From the NCBI GenBank assembly GCA_018883805.1, contig JAHLFK010000005.1:1-40978 (forward strand): a DNA stretch of 40,978 bases, given 5' to 3'. The first letter of the stretch is position 1. Each line of letters starts with the position of its first letter. Under the pieces are notes generated by a model. That model made no database searches. It was not told the origin of the DNA and saw nothing but the letters and a program-made list of their open reading frames with translations. Below, piece after piece: positions 1 to 9,847 of the stretch. Position numbers and translations under genes: made by a program. The DNA is from Candidatus Limosilactobacillus merdavium (GTDB taxonomy: Bacteria; Bacillota; Bacilli; Lactobacillales; Lactobacillaceae).

Positions 1-170
1 GTAATCCATGGATTGGTCTTTTCATCACCAATTGCCGATGGATATGGCTCCTGGCTAATGTTACCATTCTCATCCACCCGTTGCATTTCGATTTCAAGGC
101 CCATTGTAAAATCCTGAGTCTTTGCAACAGCTTCATTATCAAAGATTAATTGACCAATTTGACTGAACAT
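1..170 (-). CDS. Glutamate-cysteine ligase-like protein (5' end only)
   Basis: This is the first 56 codons of a minus-strand gene that runs off the left edge. The ATG at 170-168 follows a strong ribosome binding site (ctaaggaggg on the minus strand, 177-186) and a good promoter further upstream. The peptide contains MGLEIEMQRVD near residues 23-33 and a later PYPSAIGDEKTNPWI stretch. This resembles the start of the stand-alone glutamate-cysteine ligase (GshA-like) proteins of lactobacilli, where a G-L-E-x-E motif begins the ATP-grasp-like catalytic core that makes gamma-glutamylcysteine. Only the N-terminus is visible, so catalytic residues further in and fusion to a GshB half cannot be judged. 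The family assignment comes from memory of similar N-termini. Confidence 0.6.
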   Translation of the reverse strand, partial: MFSQIGQLIFDNEAVAKTQDFTMGLEIEMQRVDENGNISQEPYPSAIGDEKTNPWI

Positions 171-208
171 TGCTGTCCCTCCTTAGAATTTTCTCATTAT
201 TTTCTAAT

Positions 209-237
209 AATATACATGATATGGTTCTCTAAGGCAA
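209..237 (-). promoter_or_regulatory. Promoter of the glutamate-cysteine ligase-like gene
   Basis: Read on the minus strand, a -35 hexamer TTGCCT (232-237) is followed after exactly 17 bp by a -10 hexamer TATATT (209-214), about 38 bp ahead of the start codon. A perfect dyad, AGTTCA-N4-TGAACT (266-281), lies about 30 bp upstream and could be an operator. Between that dyad and the terminator at 354-397 I see nothing else. Confidence 0.55.
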
Positions 238-353
238 TATTCAGTCATAAATACTAAAAATATTAAGTTCACTACTGAACTAGGCTGCTGTTTAGGTAAT
301 AGTACAAATAAAATTTAAGTAGTTATCCAATTAATTTATCTAATCAAAGTATC

Positions 354-397
354 AAAAAAGGAAACACAACGAAGAATTTCAACGTTGCATTTCCTTT
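354..397 (-). terminator. Rho-independent terminator of the malT-mapA-pgmB operon
   Basis: Arms at 357-371 and 383-397 pair over about 15 bp with a two-base internal mismatch and an 11-nt loop. On the minus strand the hairpin is followed by a run of six T (354-359). It lies about 120 bp after the pgmB stop. The stretch from 398 to 517 holds no gene that I can see. Confidence 0.75.
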
Positions 398-517
398 AAT
401 TATGCAGTGATATTCACTTTTAGCAAGAATGGATTTAACTGTTAATACCATCCATCCTCCTCCCAATTATCCAACTGAACTAATATTCTTAATTATTCAT
501 TTGATAGAGAGTTAACA

Positions 518-1180
518 TTAGTTCAATTGCTTCTTAATTGCTGCCAGTGAAACATCACCAGTTTCAGCAAACTTAACATCGGCATCCTTCAATTCTGAAC
601 CGAAGCCGATAGAAAGTTCACCAGCACGATTAATTGATTCAATTCCTGCTTGAGCATCTTCTAAGCCCGCTACCTGATCAGCAGGAAGGTTCATTAACTT
701 AGCTGCTTCACTATAAATCTCTGGGTCCGGTTTACCATGAGTTAACTTAGCAGGATCCACAATTCCTTCAAAGTAATCAGTAATTTGTAAGTACTTTAAT
801 ACTTTAGGTGCGTTCTTAGAAGCTGAGGCCAAAACAATATGGTAATTGTTTTCCTTTAATTCGTCCAGGAAGTCCTTCATCCCCGGAAGAATGTCTGCAG
901 GAGTCAATGTTTCAACTAACTTAATGTAGTTGTCATTCTTTTCGGTAGCCAATGCTTCCTTTTCTTCTTGGGTATAGTCATTCTCATGACCACCAGCCTT
1001 CAAGATTAATTCTAGGGAATCCATCCGGCTAACACCCTTCAAACTGTCCGCAAGTTCAGGAGTCCATTCTGTGCCAACCTTATCAGCAAGTTGGTGCCAT
1101 GCTTGGCCGTGGAAACGGGCAGTATCAGCGATTACACCATCAAGGTCAAAAGCAAAACCTTTCAAATCTTCAAACTTCAT
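518..1180 (-). CDS. pgmB: Beta-phosphoglucomutase (HAD superfamily)
   Basis: A 220-residue HAD-family enzyme that converts beta-glucose-1-phosphate, released by maltose phosphorylase, into glucose-6-phosphate in the cytoplasm. The N-terminal motif FDLDGVIADT provides the nucleophile Asp12 and the acid/base Asp14. The cap domain follows (about residues 18-90). Then come the motif II serine in LASASKNAP, the motif III lysine in KPDPEIY, and the metal-binding LEDAQAGI near the C-terminus. Length and motif order match the characterised Lactococcus enzyme. The ATG at 1180 is preceded by ggagg at normal spacing and lies 20 bp after the mapA stop, so it is the third gene of the maltose operon. The transcript ends at the hairpin at 354-397. 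Beta- rather than alpha-specificity is inferred from the HAD fold and the mapA neighbour. Confidence 0.93.
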   Translation of the reverse strand: MKFEDLKGFAFDLDGVIADTARFHGQAWHQLADKVGTEWTPELADSLKGVSRMDSLELILKAGGHENDYTQEEKEALATEKNDNYIKLVETLTPADILPGMKDFLDELKENNYHIVLASASKNAPKVLKYLQITDYFEGIVDPAKLTHGKPDPEIYSEAAKLMNLPADQVAGLEDAQAGIESINRAGELSIGFGSELKDADVKFAETGDVSLAAIKKQLN

Positions 1181-1200
1181 TATTGAAATTCCTCCAGTAA

Positions 1201-3453
1201 TTACTTCAATTCAAGCTTCTTACCGTCAAGATCAATGGTAATTGGGTCACCTGATACCAAGTCAATCTTAGTACCGTGCTTGTCAACCTTAACCTTCAAA
1301 ATCCGACCACGGAACATTTGACGGAATTGGTATGAGTTCCACTTCTTAGGAAGGAATGGTGCGTAATGCAATTGACCATCACGAACACGCATACCAGCGA
1401 AACCTTGAACGATATCAAGCCATGAACCAGTCATAGAAGTGATGTGCAAACCATCGGAAGTATCGTTGTTGTAGTTGTCAAGGTCAAGACGAGCTGAACG
1501 TTCGTACAATTCAACAGCCTTGTCTTCGTAACCAATATCAGCAGCGATAATTGAGTAAACTGATGCAGAAAGACTTGATTCGTGAACAGTAAATTGTTCA
1601 TAGAAGTCGAAGTTGTTCTTCTTTTGTTCCTTTGTAAAGTCGTCGATAAAGTCCCAAAGACCTTGGATAACGTCACCTTGCTTTACGTATGGTGAACGTA
1701 AAATCTTATCCCATGACCAGTGTTGGTTAAGTGGCAATTGGTCACTTGGAATTTCAGAAACTGGAGTCAAGTCCTTGTCCATAAAGCCATCGTTTTCTGG
1801 GAAGATGTCTCTTTGCTTGTCGTAAGGAAGGTACATGTTATCAACGATACCCTTCCACTTACGCTTTTCGTCTTCAGAAACGTTAAGCTTCTTAGCAACC
1901 TTTTCATCAACTTCGTCTAAGATTTCAAGAGTGTACTTAAGAGTCCAACGGCAAAGAAGGTTGGTGTACCAGTCGTTGTTAACGTTGTTGTCATATTCAT
2001 CTGGACCAGTTACAGCGTGAAGCATGTACTTGTTCTTGTTTTGTGAATAGTGAACACGATCTGCCCAGAAGCGTGAAATTTCAGTAAGAACTTCTGCACC
2101 TTCGTTAAAAACATATGACTTGTCGCCAGTATACTTAGTGTAAAGGTAGATAGCGTAAGCAATATCCCCGTTACGGTGAATTTCTTCAAAGGTGATTTCC
2201 CATTCGTTGTGACATTCAATACCATTGAAGGTAACCATTGGGAACAATGCACCATCAAGGCCTTGTTGCTTAGCGTTAACAAAGGCACCGTCAAGTTGCT
2301 TGTAACGGTACATTAAGAGGTTACGAGCAACTTCTGGGTTAGCAACACCGAGGTAAACTGGAATACAGTAAGCTTCAGTATCCCAGTAAGTAGCACCACC
2401 GTACTTTTCACCAGTGAAGCCCTTTGGTGAAATGTTCAACCGGTAATCTTCACCATAGTAAGTGGAGAAGAGTTGGAAGAGGTTGAAACGAATACCTTGT
2501 TGAGCCCCTTCGTCACCGTCAATTTCAACATCTGACTTAGTCCAACGGTTTGCCCATTCTTGAACGTGAGGATCAAGTAAGTCATCGAAGCTTTGTGCAT
2601 CAAACTTGTCAGTTAATTCATCAAGGTGCTTTTCAATTGCTTCTTCAGAGTCAAAGTCACGTGAAGTTACAACAACAGTCCGCTTTTCGAAGTTAACTTC
2701 CTTACCAGCAGCAACTGTACCTGCAAAGGTGTTGTAAGCATCCTTTTCATCAGTACCATCGCCTGCGTGGTCAAGGTTAGTCTTTGTAGTAGTCTTCATA
2801 CCAACAGTGAATTGTGGAGTACCGAAGTCGTTCTTCTTTGTTTCAGAAGTTAATTCGGCATGTTCACCATTAGCACTCTTGTTTAAGACCATCCAGAATT
2901 GTTCATCATAGTTAGCATCTTCGTTGTAAACATCAGCATCAATCATGCTGGTAATTTCAACATTAGCATCTTCATTGCCACGGTTCTTAACGTGGATCCG
3001 TTGACCAACTAATTCCTTTTGAACAGCTGATACGAAACGTTCAAAGTTGAAGTACATTTCAGTACCACCAATTTCAACAGTGAATTCACGGGTAAGAACA
3101 CCACGTTTCATATCAAGGTCAAGCTTAAAGTCTTTTGGTGTTTGCTTGGCAAGGTCAAGTTGTTCGCCATTAACTTTGATGATTACCTTCATGAAGTTAA
3201 CTGCGTTGATCATCTTACCGAAGTACTTAGGATAACCGTTCTTCCACCAACCAACACGAGTCTTGTCAGGGAACCAAACACCACCAAGGTATACACCTTG
3301 CATATGATCAGCAGAGTAACCTTCTTCAAAGAAGCCCCGCATACCAAGATTTTCGTTAGCTAAACTAGTCATTGATTCTTGAAGACGCTTATCTTCAGGA
3401 TCCCATTTATGAGTTGCAACGTGCCATGGAGCAATTTCAAATGTTTGTTTCAT
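1201..3453 (-). CDS. mapA: Maltose phosphorylase (GH65)
   Basis: A 750-residue cytoplasmic glycoside hydrolase family 65 phosphorylase that converts maltose plus phosphate to beta-glucose-1-phosphate and glucose. The order is an N-terminal beta-sandwich domain (about 1-270), a helical linker, an (alpha/alpha)6 barrel and a small C-terminal sheet. Barrel motifs include GFTGEKYGGATYWDTE (345-360), the NEWEITFEE region and GPDEYDNNVNN (483-493). The Glu in GPDEY (residue 486) matches the general acid of Lactobacillus maltose phosphorylase. I chose the ATG at 3453 over an in-frame start 39 bp upstream because aaaggaagga sits about 9 nt before it. pgmB downstream and a sugar permease upstream favour maltose over trehalose or kojibiose, but GH65 specificity is not fully readable from sequence. 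Confidence 0.92.
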   Translation of the reverse strand: MKQTFEIAPWHVATHKWDPEDKRLQESMTSLANENLGMRGFFEEGYSADHMQGVYLGGVWFPDKTRVGWWKNGYPKYFGKMINAVNFMKVIIKVNGEQLDLAKQTPKDFKLDLDMKRGVLTREFTVEIGGTEMYFNFERFVSAVQKELVGQRIHVKNRGNEDANVEITSMIDADVYNEDANYDEQFWMVLNKSANGEHAELTSETKKNDFGTPQFTVGMKTTTKTNLDHAGDGTDEKDAYNTFAGTVAAGKEVNFEKRTVVVTSRDFDSEEAIEKHLDELTDKFDAQSFDDLLDPHVQEWANRWTKSDVEIDGDEGAQQGIRFNLFQLFSTYYGEDYRLNISPKGFTGEKYGGATYWDTEAYCIPVYLGVANPEVARNLLMYRYKQLDGAFVNAKQQGLDGALFPMVTFNGIECHNEWEITFEEIHRNGDIAYAIYLYTKYTGDKSYVFNEGAEVLTEISRFWADRVHYSQNKNKYMLHAVTGPDEYDNNVNNDWYTNLLCRWTLKYTLEILDEVDEKVAKKLNVSEDEKRKWKGIVDNMYLPYDKQRDIFPENDGFMDKDLTPVSEIPSDQLPLNQHWSWDKILRSPYVKQGDVIQGLWDFIDDFTKEQKKNNFDFYEQFTVHESSLSASVYSIIAADIGYEDKAVELYERSARLDLDNYNNDTSDGLHITSMTGSWLDIVQGFAGMRVRDGQLHYAPFLPKKWNSYQFRQMFRGRILKVKVDKHGTKIDLVSGDPITIDLDGKKLELK

Positions 3454-3530
3454 GATTATAAATCCTTCCTTTATACAATAGGGTTGTGGCAACTATCCGT
3501 CACAGTCCTATTTTAAAATAATTTGCTTAA

Positions 3531-4877
3531 TTATTCAGCGTAAGTTTCTTTAATTGTACCAACTGATAAAGCACCAAGAGCTAACACGATACCAGCAACG
3601 ATGAACATGTTAACTTGTGAGTTACCAAAGAGTGGGAACAATGCGAAACTAAGCAATGATGCAACGATTTGTGGTAAACAAATTGATCCGTTGAAGAGAC
3701 CAAGGTAGGTACCCATGTGCTTACCAGACAATGCGTTGGTAACAATAGTCAATGGATAAGTGTTCATACCAGCCCATGCAATACCAACAAGAATGTATGA
3801 AACAATCAATGCCCATTGGTTATGGATAAAGAATACGGAGATAAATCCGATAGCACCAAGAAGTAAACTACCACCGTAGCCTAACTTGTGGTACTTGTTA
3901 GGAACCTTAGCTAAAACGTATGACCAAACAACAGCGGCAATTGATTGAACAGCGGCTAAAACACCGTACCAGTTACCAGCAGCTTGGTATCCAGCAGAAG
4001 TAGCGTTTGTAGTGTTCCAAACGTTCTTAGCAATAGCTCCGGCAGAATATGTCCAGAGGTATTGGAATGCGAACCAGCAGAAGAATTGTACAAGGGTAAC
4101 AGTCCAGAATGCCTTTGGAGCGTGCTTGAGCAATTCGAACCAGTTTCCACCTTCCTTGTTATCTTCTTCAGAAATACCGTGGTACTTAGCGTATGTAGCT
4201 GGGTCATATTCGTGAACACGGAAAACAGTGAACAAACTAGTAATAACCAGCAATACAGCACCAACATAGAAGGCAACCTTAACTGAATCAGGAACAACAC
4301 CCTTAGGAGCGGTGTTCTTAACCCCAAACCAAGTGAAGAGGAATGGGAAGATAGCAGCTAAAACGGCACCGGTGTTTGATAAGAAACTTTGAATCCCGTA
4401 TGCGTAACTCTTTTGGTCATCATTAACCATGTCACCAACCATCATCTTGAATGGTTGCATAGCAACGTTAGATGACAAATCGAGGAAGGCAACGGTAATA
4501 GCACCGAACCATAAAGCGGCTAGTGAACCATAACCGAAGCCAAAACTACCAGAGTTTGGCAAAAGCAACATAACAATAACGGCAACAATCATCCCTAAGA
4601 GAAGATATGGAAGCCGCCGACCACCGAGTTTAGGAGCCCATGTACGGTCAGAGTAGTAACCAACAATTGGTTGTACAACTAGTCCCATTAGTGGTGGCAA
4701 AATAAAGAACCATCCCAGGTTGTTAGGGTCGGCACCAATAGTTTGGAAGATCCGACTCATTTGAGAACTTTGTAAGGTAAAGGCTGTCTGAACACCCAAG
4801 AAACCGAAGTTGATCATCCAGATCGTACTTCTAGAGAGTGTTGGCAATCCTGCGCCTTCTGGCTTTTCTTGACTCAT
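3531..4877 (-). CDS. malT: MFS maltose permease (MalT-like)
   Basis: A 448-residue, very hydrophobic major facilitator protein with about 12 predicted membrane segments. The loop between helices 2 and 3 carries the family signature in the form GYYSDRTW...LGGRRLPYL (about residues 73-92), typical of the sugar/proton symporter branch that includes bacterial maltose and sucrose carriers. It is the first gene of the malT-mapA-pgmB operon, so maltose uptake is the likely role. The start codon lies behind a weak AG-rich site (caagaggtg). The promoter just upstream overlaps a LacI-type operator and is followed by a cre-like dyad, which predicts MalR repression and catabolite control. Only substrate specificity is inferred. 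Confidence 0.85.
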   Translation of the reverse strand: MSQEKPEGAGLPTLSRSTIWMINFGFLGVQTAFTLQSSQMSRIFQTIGADPNNLGWFFILPPLMGLVVQPIVGYYSDRTWAPKLGGRRLPYLLLGMIVAVIVMLLLPNSGSFGFGYGSLAALWFGAITVAFLDLSSNVAMQPFKMMVGDMVNDDQKSYAYGIQSFLSNTGAVLAAIFPFLFTWFGVKNTAPKGVVPDSVKVAFYVGAVLLVITSLFTVFRVHEYDPATYAKYHGISEEDNKEGGNWFELLKHAPKAFWTVTLVQFFCWFAFQYLWTYSAGAIAKNVWNTTNATSAGYQAAGNWYGVLAAVQSIAAVVWSYVLAKVPNKYHKLGYGGSLLLGAIGFISVFFIHNQWALIVSYILVGIAWAGMNTYPLTIVTNALSGKHMGTYLGLFNGSICLPQIVASLLSFALFPLFGNSQVNMFIVAGIVLALGALSVGTIKETYAE

Positions 4878-4919
4878 TAATTACACCTCTTGAATTAAAG
4901 ATCTTATAAATGCTCACCC

Positions 4920-4934
4920 ATGAAAGCGCTTCAT
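4920..4934. promoter_or_regulatory. cre-like site (CcpA) in the malT leader
   Basis: The dyad tgaaagcgcttca lies within atgaaagcgcttcat, about 45 bp before the malT start codon and downstream of its predicted -10. The left half equals the ideal cre half-site TGAAAGCG. The right half is one base short of the ideal 14-mer, so it does not fully match the consensus. A site downstream of the promoter would act as a CcpA roadblock. It is a candidate only. Confidence 0.45.
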
Positions 4935-4951
4935 GGATTTTAACAATTATT

Positions 4952-4991
4952 AATATAACAAATTCTGAAGAGTTGCGCAACCGTTTGCACA
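4952..4991 (-). promoter_or_regulatory. malT promoter with overlapping LacI-type (MalR) operator
   Basis: Read on the minus strand, TTGCGC is followed by a 17-bp spacer and TATATT, about 75-80 bp before malT. The dyad gcaac-cg-tttgc (around 4976-4988), inside ttgcgcaaccgtttgcacaa, has the central CG and flanking symmetry of LacI-family operators. It covers the -35 element, which predicts simple repression by the regulator encoded next door at 5061-5996. Confidence 0.6.
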
Positions 4992-5022
4992 AATTTTTGT
5001 AAGGGTTTTCCTCAAAAAGATC

Positions 5023-5054
5023 AAAAAAAGCCGAAATATCAACGTTTTCGGCTT
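5023..5054 (-). terminator. Terminator of addB-addA-malR
   Basis: A 9-bp perfect stem (aagccgaaa at 5028-5036 with tttcggctt at 5046-5054) is followed on the minus strand by seven T (5023-5029). It begins just after the regulator stop codon and separates it from the malT promoter. Confidence 0.8.
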
Positions 5055-5060
5055 CATAAT

Positions 5061-5996
5061 TTATTTGACACGAAAGTCAACATAACTATGATGTTTATCT
5101 AAATTGAAAAGTAAATCAACGGCTTCCTTGCCTAGTTCACGGGGTTGTAAGTCAATTCGTTTCTCACTATTCGTTAACATCCCCATCAACCGACTATTGT
5201 TAAAGCAGATTACTGGCAATGAACGTTTTTGAAGCTCGTGCGAAAAGCGAACAAACAGTAAATCATCCGAGAAAATCAAACCATCGACTTGCGGATGAAC
5301 ATCAAGAAAATCATCCATAGAATTTGCATTTGTTTCTAGTTGCCAAACGATTCTGGGTAAATGATTTTCTTTCATGCATTTCTCATAGCCCTTTGACCGT
5401 TCTCGTTCGAACATCCATGGATCAATCGATTCAAAAAAGGCTGGATGTTTAACGTGATTATCATGAATCAAATATTCAGTCGCTGCCTGTCCTGCAGCAA
5501 CGTTATCATTATCAACAAAACGATCGGGATGATCATCAGCCGGGTGCCCAATAACCACAAAATTTAGATTGTTTTCACGTAAATAAGCAGTTACCGGATC
5601 ATCTTTCATTGCATAAAAGACAAGAAAGTTATGAACTTTTGCTTGAGTAACCATCGAGCGCACTTCACTCAAAAGGTCTGCTTGAGTTGGCGCAATCGCC
5701 ACTACCATTTCATAATGCTGTGGTTGCAAAGCAGCACTGACTCCCCGCATTAAGTCAATGTGAAATGGGTTAGCAGGTGCTGTATCTTCTGTTACCGGAA
5801 AGATAATCCCCACCATATTCGATTCACCACGAGTGAGGTTTTGGGCGGTATAGTTTGGCCGATATCCTAAGTCATCAGCAATTTTTTTAATCCGCTCTCG
5901 GGTGGCACTACTGATCCGTGGGTTATCGTTCAACGCCCGTGATGTTGTCGAGACGGATACCCCCGCCTTTTTTGCGATGTCTTTAATTGTTACCAT
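5061..5996 (-). CDS. malR: LacI-family maltose regulator (MalR-like)
   Basis: A 311-residue LacI/GalR repressor. Residues 1-50 form the helix-turn-helix (TIKDIAKKAGVSVSTTSRALN) and hinge, followed by a periplasmic-binding-protein-like sugar domain to the C-terminus. It is slightly shorter than the usual 330-340 residues. It lies directly upstream of the maltose operon, whose promoter carries a LacI-type dyad, so it probably represses malT-mapA-pgmB until a sugar ligand binds. Its ATG overlaps the addA stop codon as TAATG (5994-5998), with gaggg upstream, so it is translationally coupled to addA and apparently lacks its own adjacent promoter. The effector is not visible in the sequence. Confidence 0.85.
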   Translation of the reverse strand: MVTIKDIAKKAGVSVSTTSRALNDNPRISSATRERIKKIADDLGYRPNYTAQNLTRGESNMVGIIFPVTEDTAPANPFHIDLMRGVSAALQPQHYEMVVAIAPTQADLLSEVRSMVTQAKVHNFLVFYAMKDDPVTAYLRENNLNFVVIGHPADDHPDRFVDNDNVAAGQAATEYLIHDNHVKHPAFFESIDPWMFERERSKGYEKCMKENHLPRIVWQLETNANSMDDFLDVHPQVDGLIFSDDLLFVRFSHELQKRSLPVICFNNSRLMGMLTNSEKRIDLQPRELGKEAVDLLFNLDKHHSYVDFRVK

Positions 5997-8900
5997 TACG
6001 GTCGTCCCTCGATTTTAAATGAAATAAACTCATTTAATTCTACCAGGTACAGACCCATCTGAACAACCGGTACCGGTTTCATCATGTTAAGTGCTTGACG
6101 ATAAAGCTCGAGCTGACCGCGATAGCGACCCTTAATTTTTTCTATGGCGAAGTCTCGCGATTGTGGATCAACGTGATCTGTTTTGTAGTCAACCAAAGTA
6201 ATCCCATCAGGAGTTTCTAAGTAACCATCAATGATCCCGTGAATCAGAATACGTTCATCGTCTTTTGCCTGGACTTCCTTAAACAATTCATGACCATTCA
6301 TTATCATCGCAAAGGGTTCTTCCCGATGATAATGTTGACCATCAGTAAGGATTCTCTTTCCCGGCTCAGTCTTAAAGAAGTTAGAAACCCCTTCTAAGTT
6401 GATTTGCTTAGCAACAGTTGGATTAATAAGGTGATCCTTAACAAGTGCTTGAACTTCATTTTTAACTCGTCCAACCGTTATTGGCTGACCATCTAACGGT
6501 AACTTTTGGAATACTAAGTGAGTTGCTGTCCCCACCTCAGTAGCAGCCGGTGACTGATCACCCTGCTGAATAAACCGAGGCGTCGCAAAATCATTCTTCA
6601 AATATAGGCCCTGATTCTTAACTTTTCGCTGTTGATCATAATCCCACTGGGCCATTTCTCGATTATCAGGATCCTCAAAGACACGTTTAACGTCAGTAAC
6701 AGATTGGTAGGCAGTCGTCTTAGTCGCCACTGTATGAGGATAATTAAATGCCAAAATTTGGTTAACATTTTCTGGGACAGCTACCGATTCCTCACCGACA
6801 ATTGGTGCATCAAGACGCTTAGCAATTTCTTGTAACTGGGCGTCAACATCGGAAGCGGCATAAGTATGCGCTGTAAAGTTTGGTTGAGAACTCATCCCAT
6901 TAAAGCCTTTACCGGTGTCTAACGGACTATCTTCCAAAACCACTCCAGCATCTTCTGGCTTTTGACCAGTAATGCTTAACTTAGCAGCATTAAATTGCTT
7001 ACTATAGCGTGAGAGCGCTAAGCCGATCCAATCCATAAATGACTTAGCATTGGTCCGCAATTGTGCACCGATAATTTGTTGATTGCCCTGAAAAGCTTTT
7101 TGCCAACCATTCCAGGCCTCAGTTAATTTCTGACCACAACGACTTTCATTAAAGGATGCCGTAATAATAAGACGTTGCTCGGCCCGGGTTAAGGCAACAT
7201 AAAGGACCCGTAAGTCTTCCGCCCGTTCACCGCTTTGAATATCATTCAAAATAATTTGCCGTTGTGGAGTATCGTAAACCATTCGATCACTATCCATCGT
7301 CTTAATCCCAATTCCTGAATTAGGATCAACAACAGCATTTTCACGAGTTGCTGCGTTATTGAAATGATGGTTAGTATCGATCAAGAATACAACCGGGAAT
7401 TGGAGCCCTTTACTTCCATGGATCGTCATCACATTAACAGTATTTGTGTCTAGTTGGGTTGGCGCAACTCCTAAATCTTGATCATGTTCTTGCATTTTTT
7501 CAATGAAGCGGGTGAACTGATAAAGGCCCTTAAAGCTACTTTGTTCATAGGTATGGGCCCGTTCATAAAGTGCATGTAAATTTGCCTGACGTTGCTGACC
7601 ACCTGGCATTGCGCCTACGTAATCGAGGTACCCAGTGTCTTGATATATCCGCCAAATCAAATCAACTAAGGTCTGTTGTTGGGCAACTTGGCGAAACTCA
7701 TCTAATTGATCAATAAATTTAGATAACTTTTGCTCAAGATGAGCAAGCTGGTCTTCTGTCAACGTTGACCGGTGTTGTAGCTGATGATGTTCAAAATTAG
7801 TTCGGCATGTCATTAATGCAGTATAGAAATCTGCCCGACGATTTTGAAGCCGGATAAAAGCTAATTCTTTATTATCTAGGCCGACGATTGGTGAACGGAG
7901 AACCGCGACCAATGGAATATCCTGATTGGGATTGTCAATAATCTTAAGTAATGACATCATGACACGAACTTCTGTTGCTTGGAAATAACTTTCAACATCA
8001 TGAACCGTTAATGGTACTTCAAGTTCATTAAATTGCTCCATTAGTGTGTTATTAACACTCTTAGTCCGTTCCAAAAGAACAATGTCACCATATTTAATCG
8101 GCCGCATCCGTTGCTCTTGCTTGTCAAAAATCAACTCTTGGTTAGCCACCATCTGCTTGATCCGCATGGCAACCATCCGCAATTCTCCAGTTAATTTGTC
8201 ATCTTCCGCTGGCAACTGCGGATCAACATTTGCGTCATAGAGGAGCACTTCGGTTGGCTTAGCCTTATTATCTGGAACCTCATCATAATAAGTGGCGGCG
8301 TATTTTAGGTGAGCATCCTCATCGTAGTCAATCTCTCCAACTTGTTGATCCATTAACTGTTCAAATAACAAGTTGGTAAATCCCGTAACGTTTTGCATTG
8401 ACCGGAAATTTTCTGCCAACACAATCGATTCACCGTCTTTCCCCTGACGATAACGACTATATTTCGTCAAAAAGAGGCTCGGATCAGCTTCACGGAAACG
8501 ATAGATTGATTGTTTTACATCCCCTACCATAAAGAGGTTTTTCCGCTGCGGACTTGTTAACTGCATCAGAATTTTTTCCTGAAGCGGGTTCGTATCCTGA
8601 TACTCATCAATCATTATTTCTTGATAATGGTCCCGCAATTCGTTGACTAGGATTTGCCAATCTGGCTGATCATCAGGTGGCGTTAAAATTTGGTAAGCAT
8701 AGTGTTCAAGGTCACTAAATTCAAGAACATGACGGTTTAGCTTAGCTTGCTGGTAAGCGCGCGAAAACTTAATCACAACTGCAGATAGTTCATTTAACAA
8801 CTTAACTGATTGAGCAGATACTTGCCGGAGTTTTTGCTCATCGTAACTTAGGTAATCAGCTGTGATACTCTTTAACCGATCTTTTAAGCCGTTCCGTACT

Positions 8901-9847
8901 TTGATAAGCGTTTGGTATGTTTCATACTCTGGATCCTTCTTCTTGGCGCCACCGCTCATTCGCGCATACTTAACTCCATTGAAAGCAGCCCGAATAACAT
9001 CCCACTTATCCTGATCTAAAGTGGCAATAAGTCCCTGGATTTTCTCTTGATCAGATTTAATAATTTCAGCTGGCTTATCGTACCCCAAATCCGCCATCCG
9101 AATGCTTAGTTCATCGTAATCATTGATTAATTGGTCAAGGTTTTCTTTTAATACCGGTTTTAATTGCCCTTGATAAAAAGTAGACTCAGTAATTTCACTA
9201 TTTCCCAGGAAATAATTAGCAGATAGTTTGCTTAACCATTCTTCTGGTTCTGGCTGAGCAGTTGCTATTTCATATAACCGCAAGACCAAGTCATCAAGTC
9301 CTTGATCATCACGATCACCAGAAAAGTTGGCGACTAATTCACCAAAACTTGCTTTGTCAGAACTAGATGTCTCGGATGCATTCTCGTAAAATTTTTCGCT
9401 AACTTGCTGCCAAATCTCTTCTTGGAGAAGAAGCCGTTCAGTATCATCTGTTAATAGTCGGAACTGCGGATCCAAATGAATCAGATAGTAGTAACGTTTA
9501 ATTAACTTCAAACAAAATGCGTGAATCGTACTGATATCAGCCGCAGCTAAGCGATTAATTTCATTGGCCAGCTGTTTTTGTTGTTGACGCTCTTTCACAT
9601 TATGGGCTGGTTCACGGATGGCTTCTTGTAAAGCATCACGAATCTTATCCCGCATACTTTTAGCTGCAGCGTCCGTGAAGGTTACCATTAGCATCCTGTC
9701 AACATGGATCCCCTCTTTAATCAACTTAATTGCCCGTTGAACTAGAACCGCTGTTTTCCCAGACCCAGCAGAGGCAGAAACCAAGATATTTTGTCCCCGA
9801 TCATCAATTGCTTGCTGCTGGCTTGGTGTTGGGTTAAATGCTGCCAT
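5996..9847 (-). CDS. addA: ATP-dependent helicase/nuclease subunit A (AddA/RexA)
   Basis: A 1283-residue UvrD-like superfamily 1 helicase fused to a C-terminal RecB-type nuclease. It is the helicase-nuclease subunit of the AddAB (RexAB) complex, which processes double-strand ends to a Chi-like site for RecA recombination. Visible motifs are Walker [13 protein letters not shown] (about 24-35), [10 protein letters not shown] (motif II), [15 protein letters not shown] (motif III), the TRAEQRL region late in the helicase, and the nuclease active-site motif [10 protein letters not shown] near the C-terminus. Length is normal for lactobacillar AddA. The start ATG at 9847 overlaps the addB stop as TAATG, and its own stop overlaps the malR start in the same way, giving a tightly coupled addB-addA-malR unit. 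Confidence 0.95.
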   Translation of the reverse strand: MAAFNPTPSQQQAIDDRGQNILVSASAGSGKTAVLVQRAIKLIKEGIHVDRMLMVTFTDAAAKSMRDKIRDALQEAIREPAHNVKERQQQKQLANEINRLAAADISTIHAFCLKLIKRYYYLIHLDPQFRLLTDDTERLLLQEEIWQQVSEKFYENASETSSSDKASFGELVANFSGDRDDQGLDDLVLRLYEIATAQPEPEEWLSKLSANYFLGNSEITESTFYQGQLKPVLKENLDQLINDYDELSIRMADLGYDKPAEIIKSDQEKIQGLIATLDQDKWDVIRAAFNGVKYARMSGGAKKKDPEYETYQTLIKVRNGLKDRLKSITADYLSYDEQKLRQVSAQSVKLLNELSAVVIKFSRAYQQAKLNRHVLEFSDLEHYAYQILTPPDDQPDWQILVNELRDHYQEIMIDEYQDTNPLQEKILMQLTSPQRKNLFMVGDVKQSIYRFREADPSLFLTKYSRYRQGKDGESIVLAENFRSMQNVTGFTNLLFEQLMDQQVGEIDYDEDAHLKYAATYYDEVPDNKAKPTEVLLYDANVDPQLPAEDDKLTGELRMVAMRIKQMVANQELIFDKQEQRMRPIKYGDIVLLERTKSVNNTLMEQFNELEVPLTVHDVESYFQATEVRVMMSLLKIIDNPNQDIPLVAVLRSPIVGLDNKELAFIRLQNRRADFYTALMTCRTNFEHHQLQHRSTLTEDQLAHLEQKLSKFIDQLDEFRQVAQQQTLVDLIWRIYQDTGYLDYVGAMPGGQQRQANLHALYERAHTYEQSSFKGLYQFTRFIEKMQEHDQDLGVAPTQLDTNTVNVMTIHGSKGLQFPVVFLIDTNHHFNNAATRENAVVDPNSGIGIKTMDSDRMVYDTPQRQIILNDIQSGERAEDLRVLYVALTRAEQRLIITASFNESRCGQKLTEAWNGWQKAFQGNQQIIGAQLRTNAKSFMDWIGLALSRYSKQFNAAKLSITGQKPEDAGVVLEDSPLDTGKGFNGMSSQPNFTAHTYAASDVDAQLQEIAKRLDAPIVGEESVAVPENVNQILAFNYPHTVATKTTAYQSVTDVKRVFEDPDNREMAQWDYDQQRKVKNQGLYLKNDFATPRFIQQGDQSPAATEVGTATHLVFQKLPLDGQPITVGRVKNEVQALVKDHLINPTVAKQINLEGVSNFFKTEPGKRILTDGQHYHREEPFAMIMNGHELFKEVQAKDDERILIHGIIDGYLETPDGITLVDYKTDHVDPQSRDFAIEKIKGRYRGQLELYRQALNMMKPVPVVQMGLYLVELNEFISFKIEGRP

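Noticed and set aside
1431-4327. Several 60-120-codon ORFs inside mapA and malT in other frames
   Set aside because: They lie wholly within well-supported genes, lack ribosome binding sites and have unlikely compositions.
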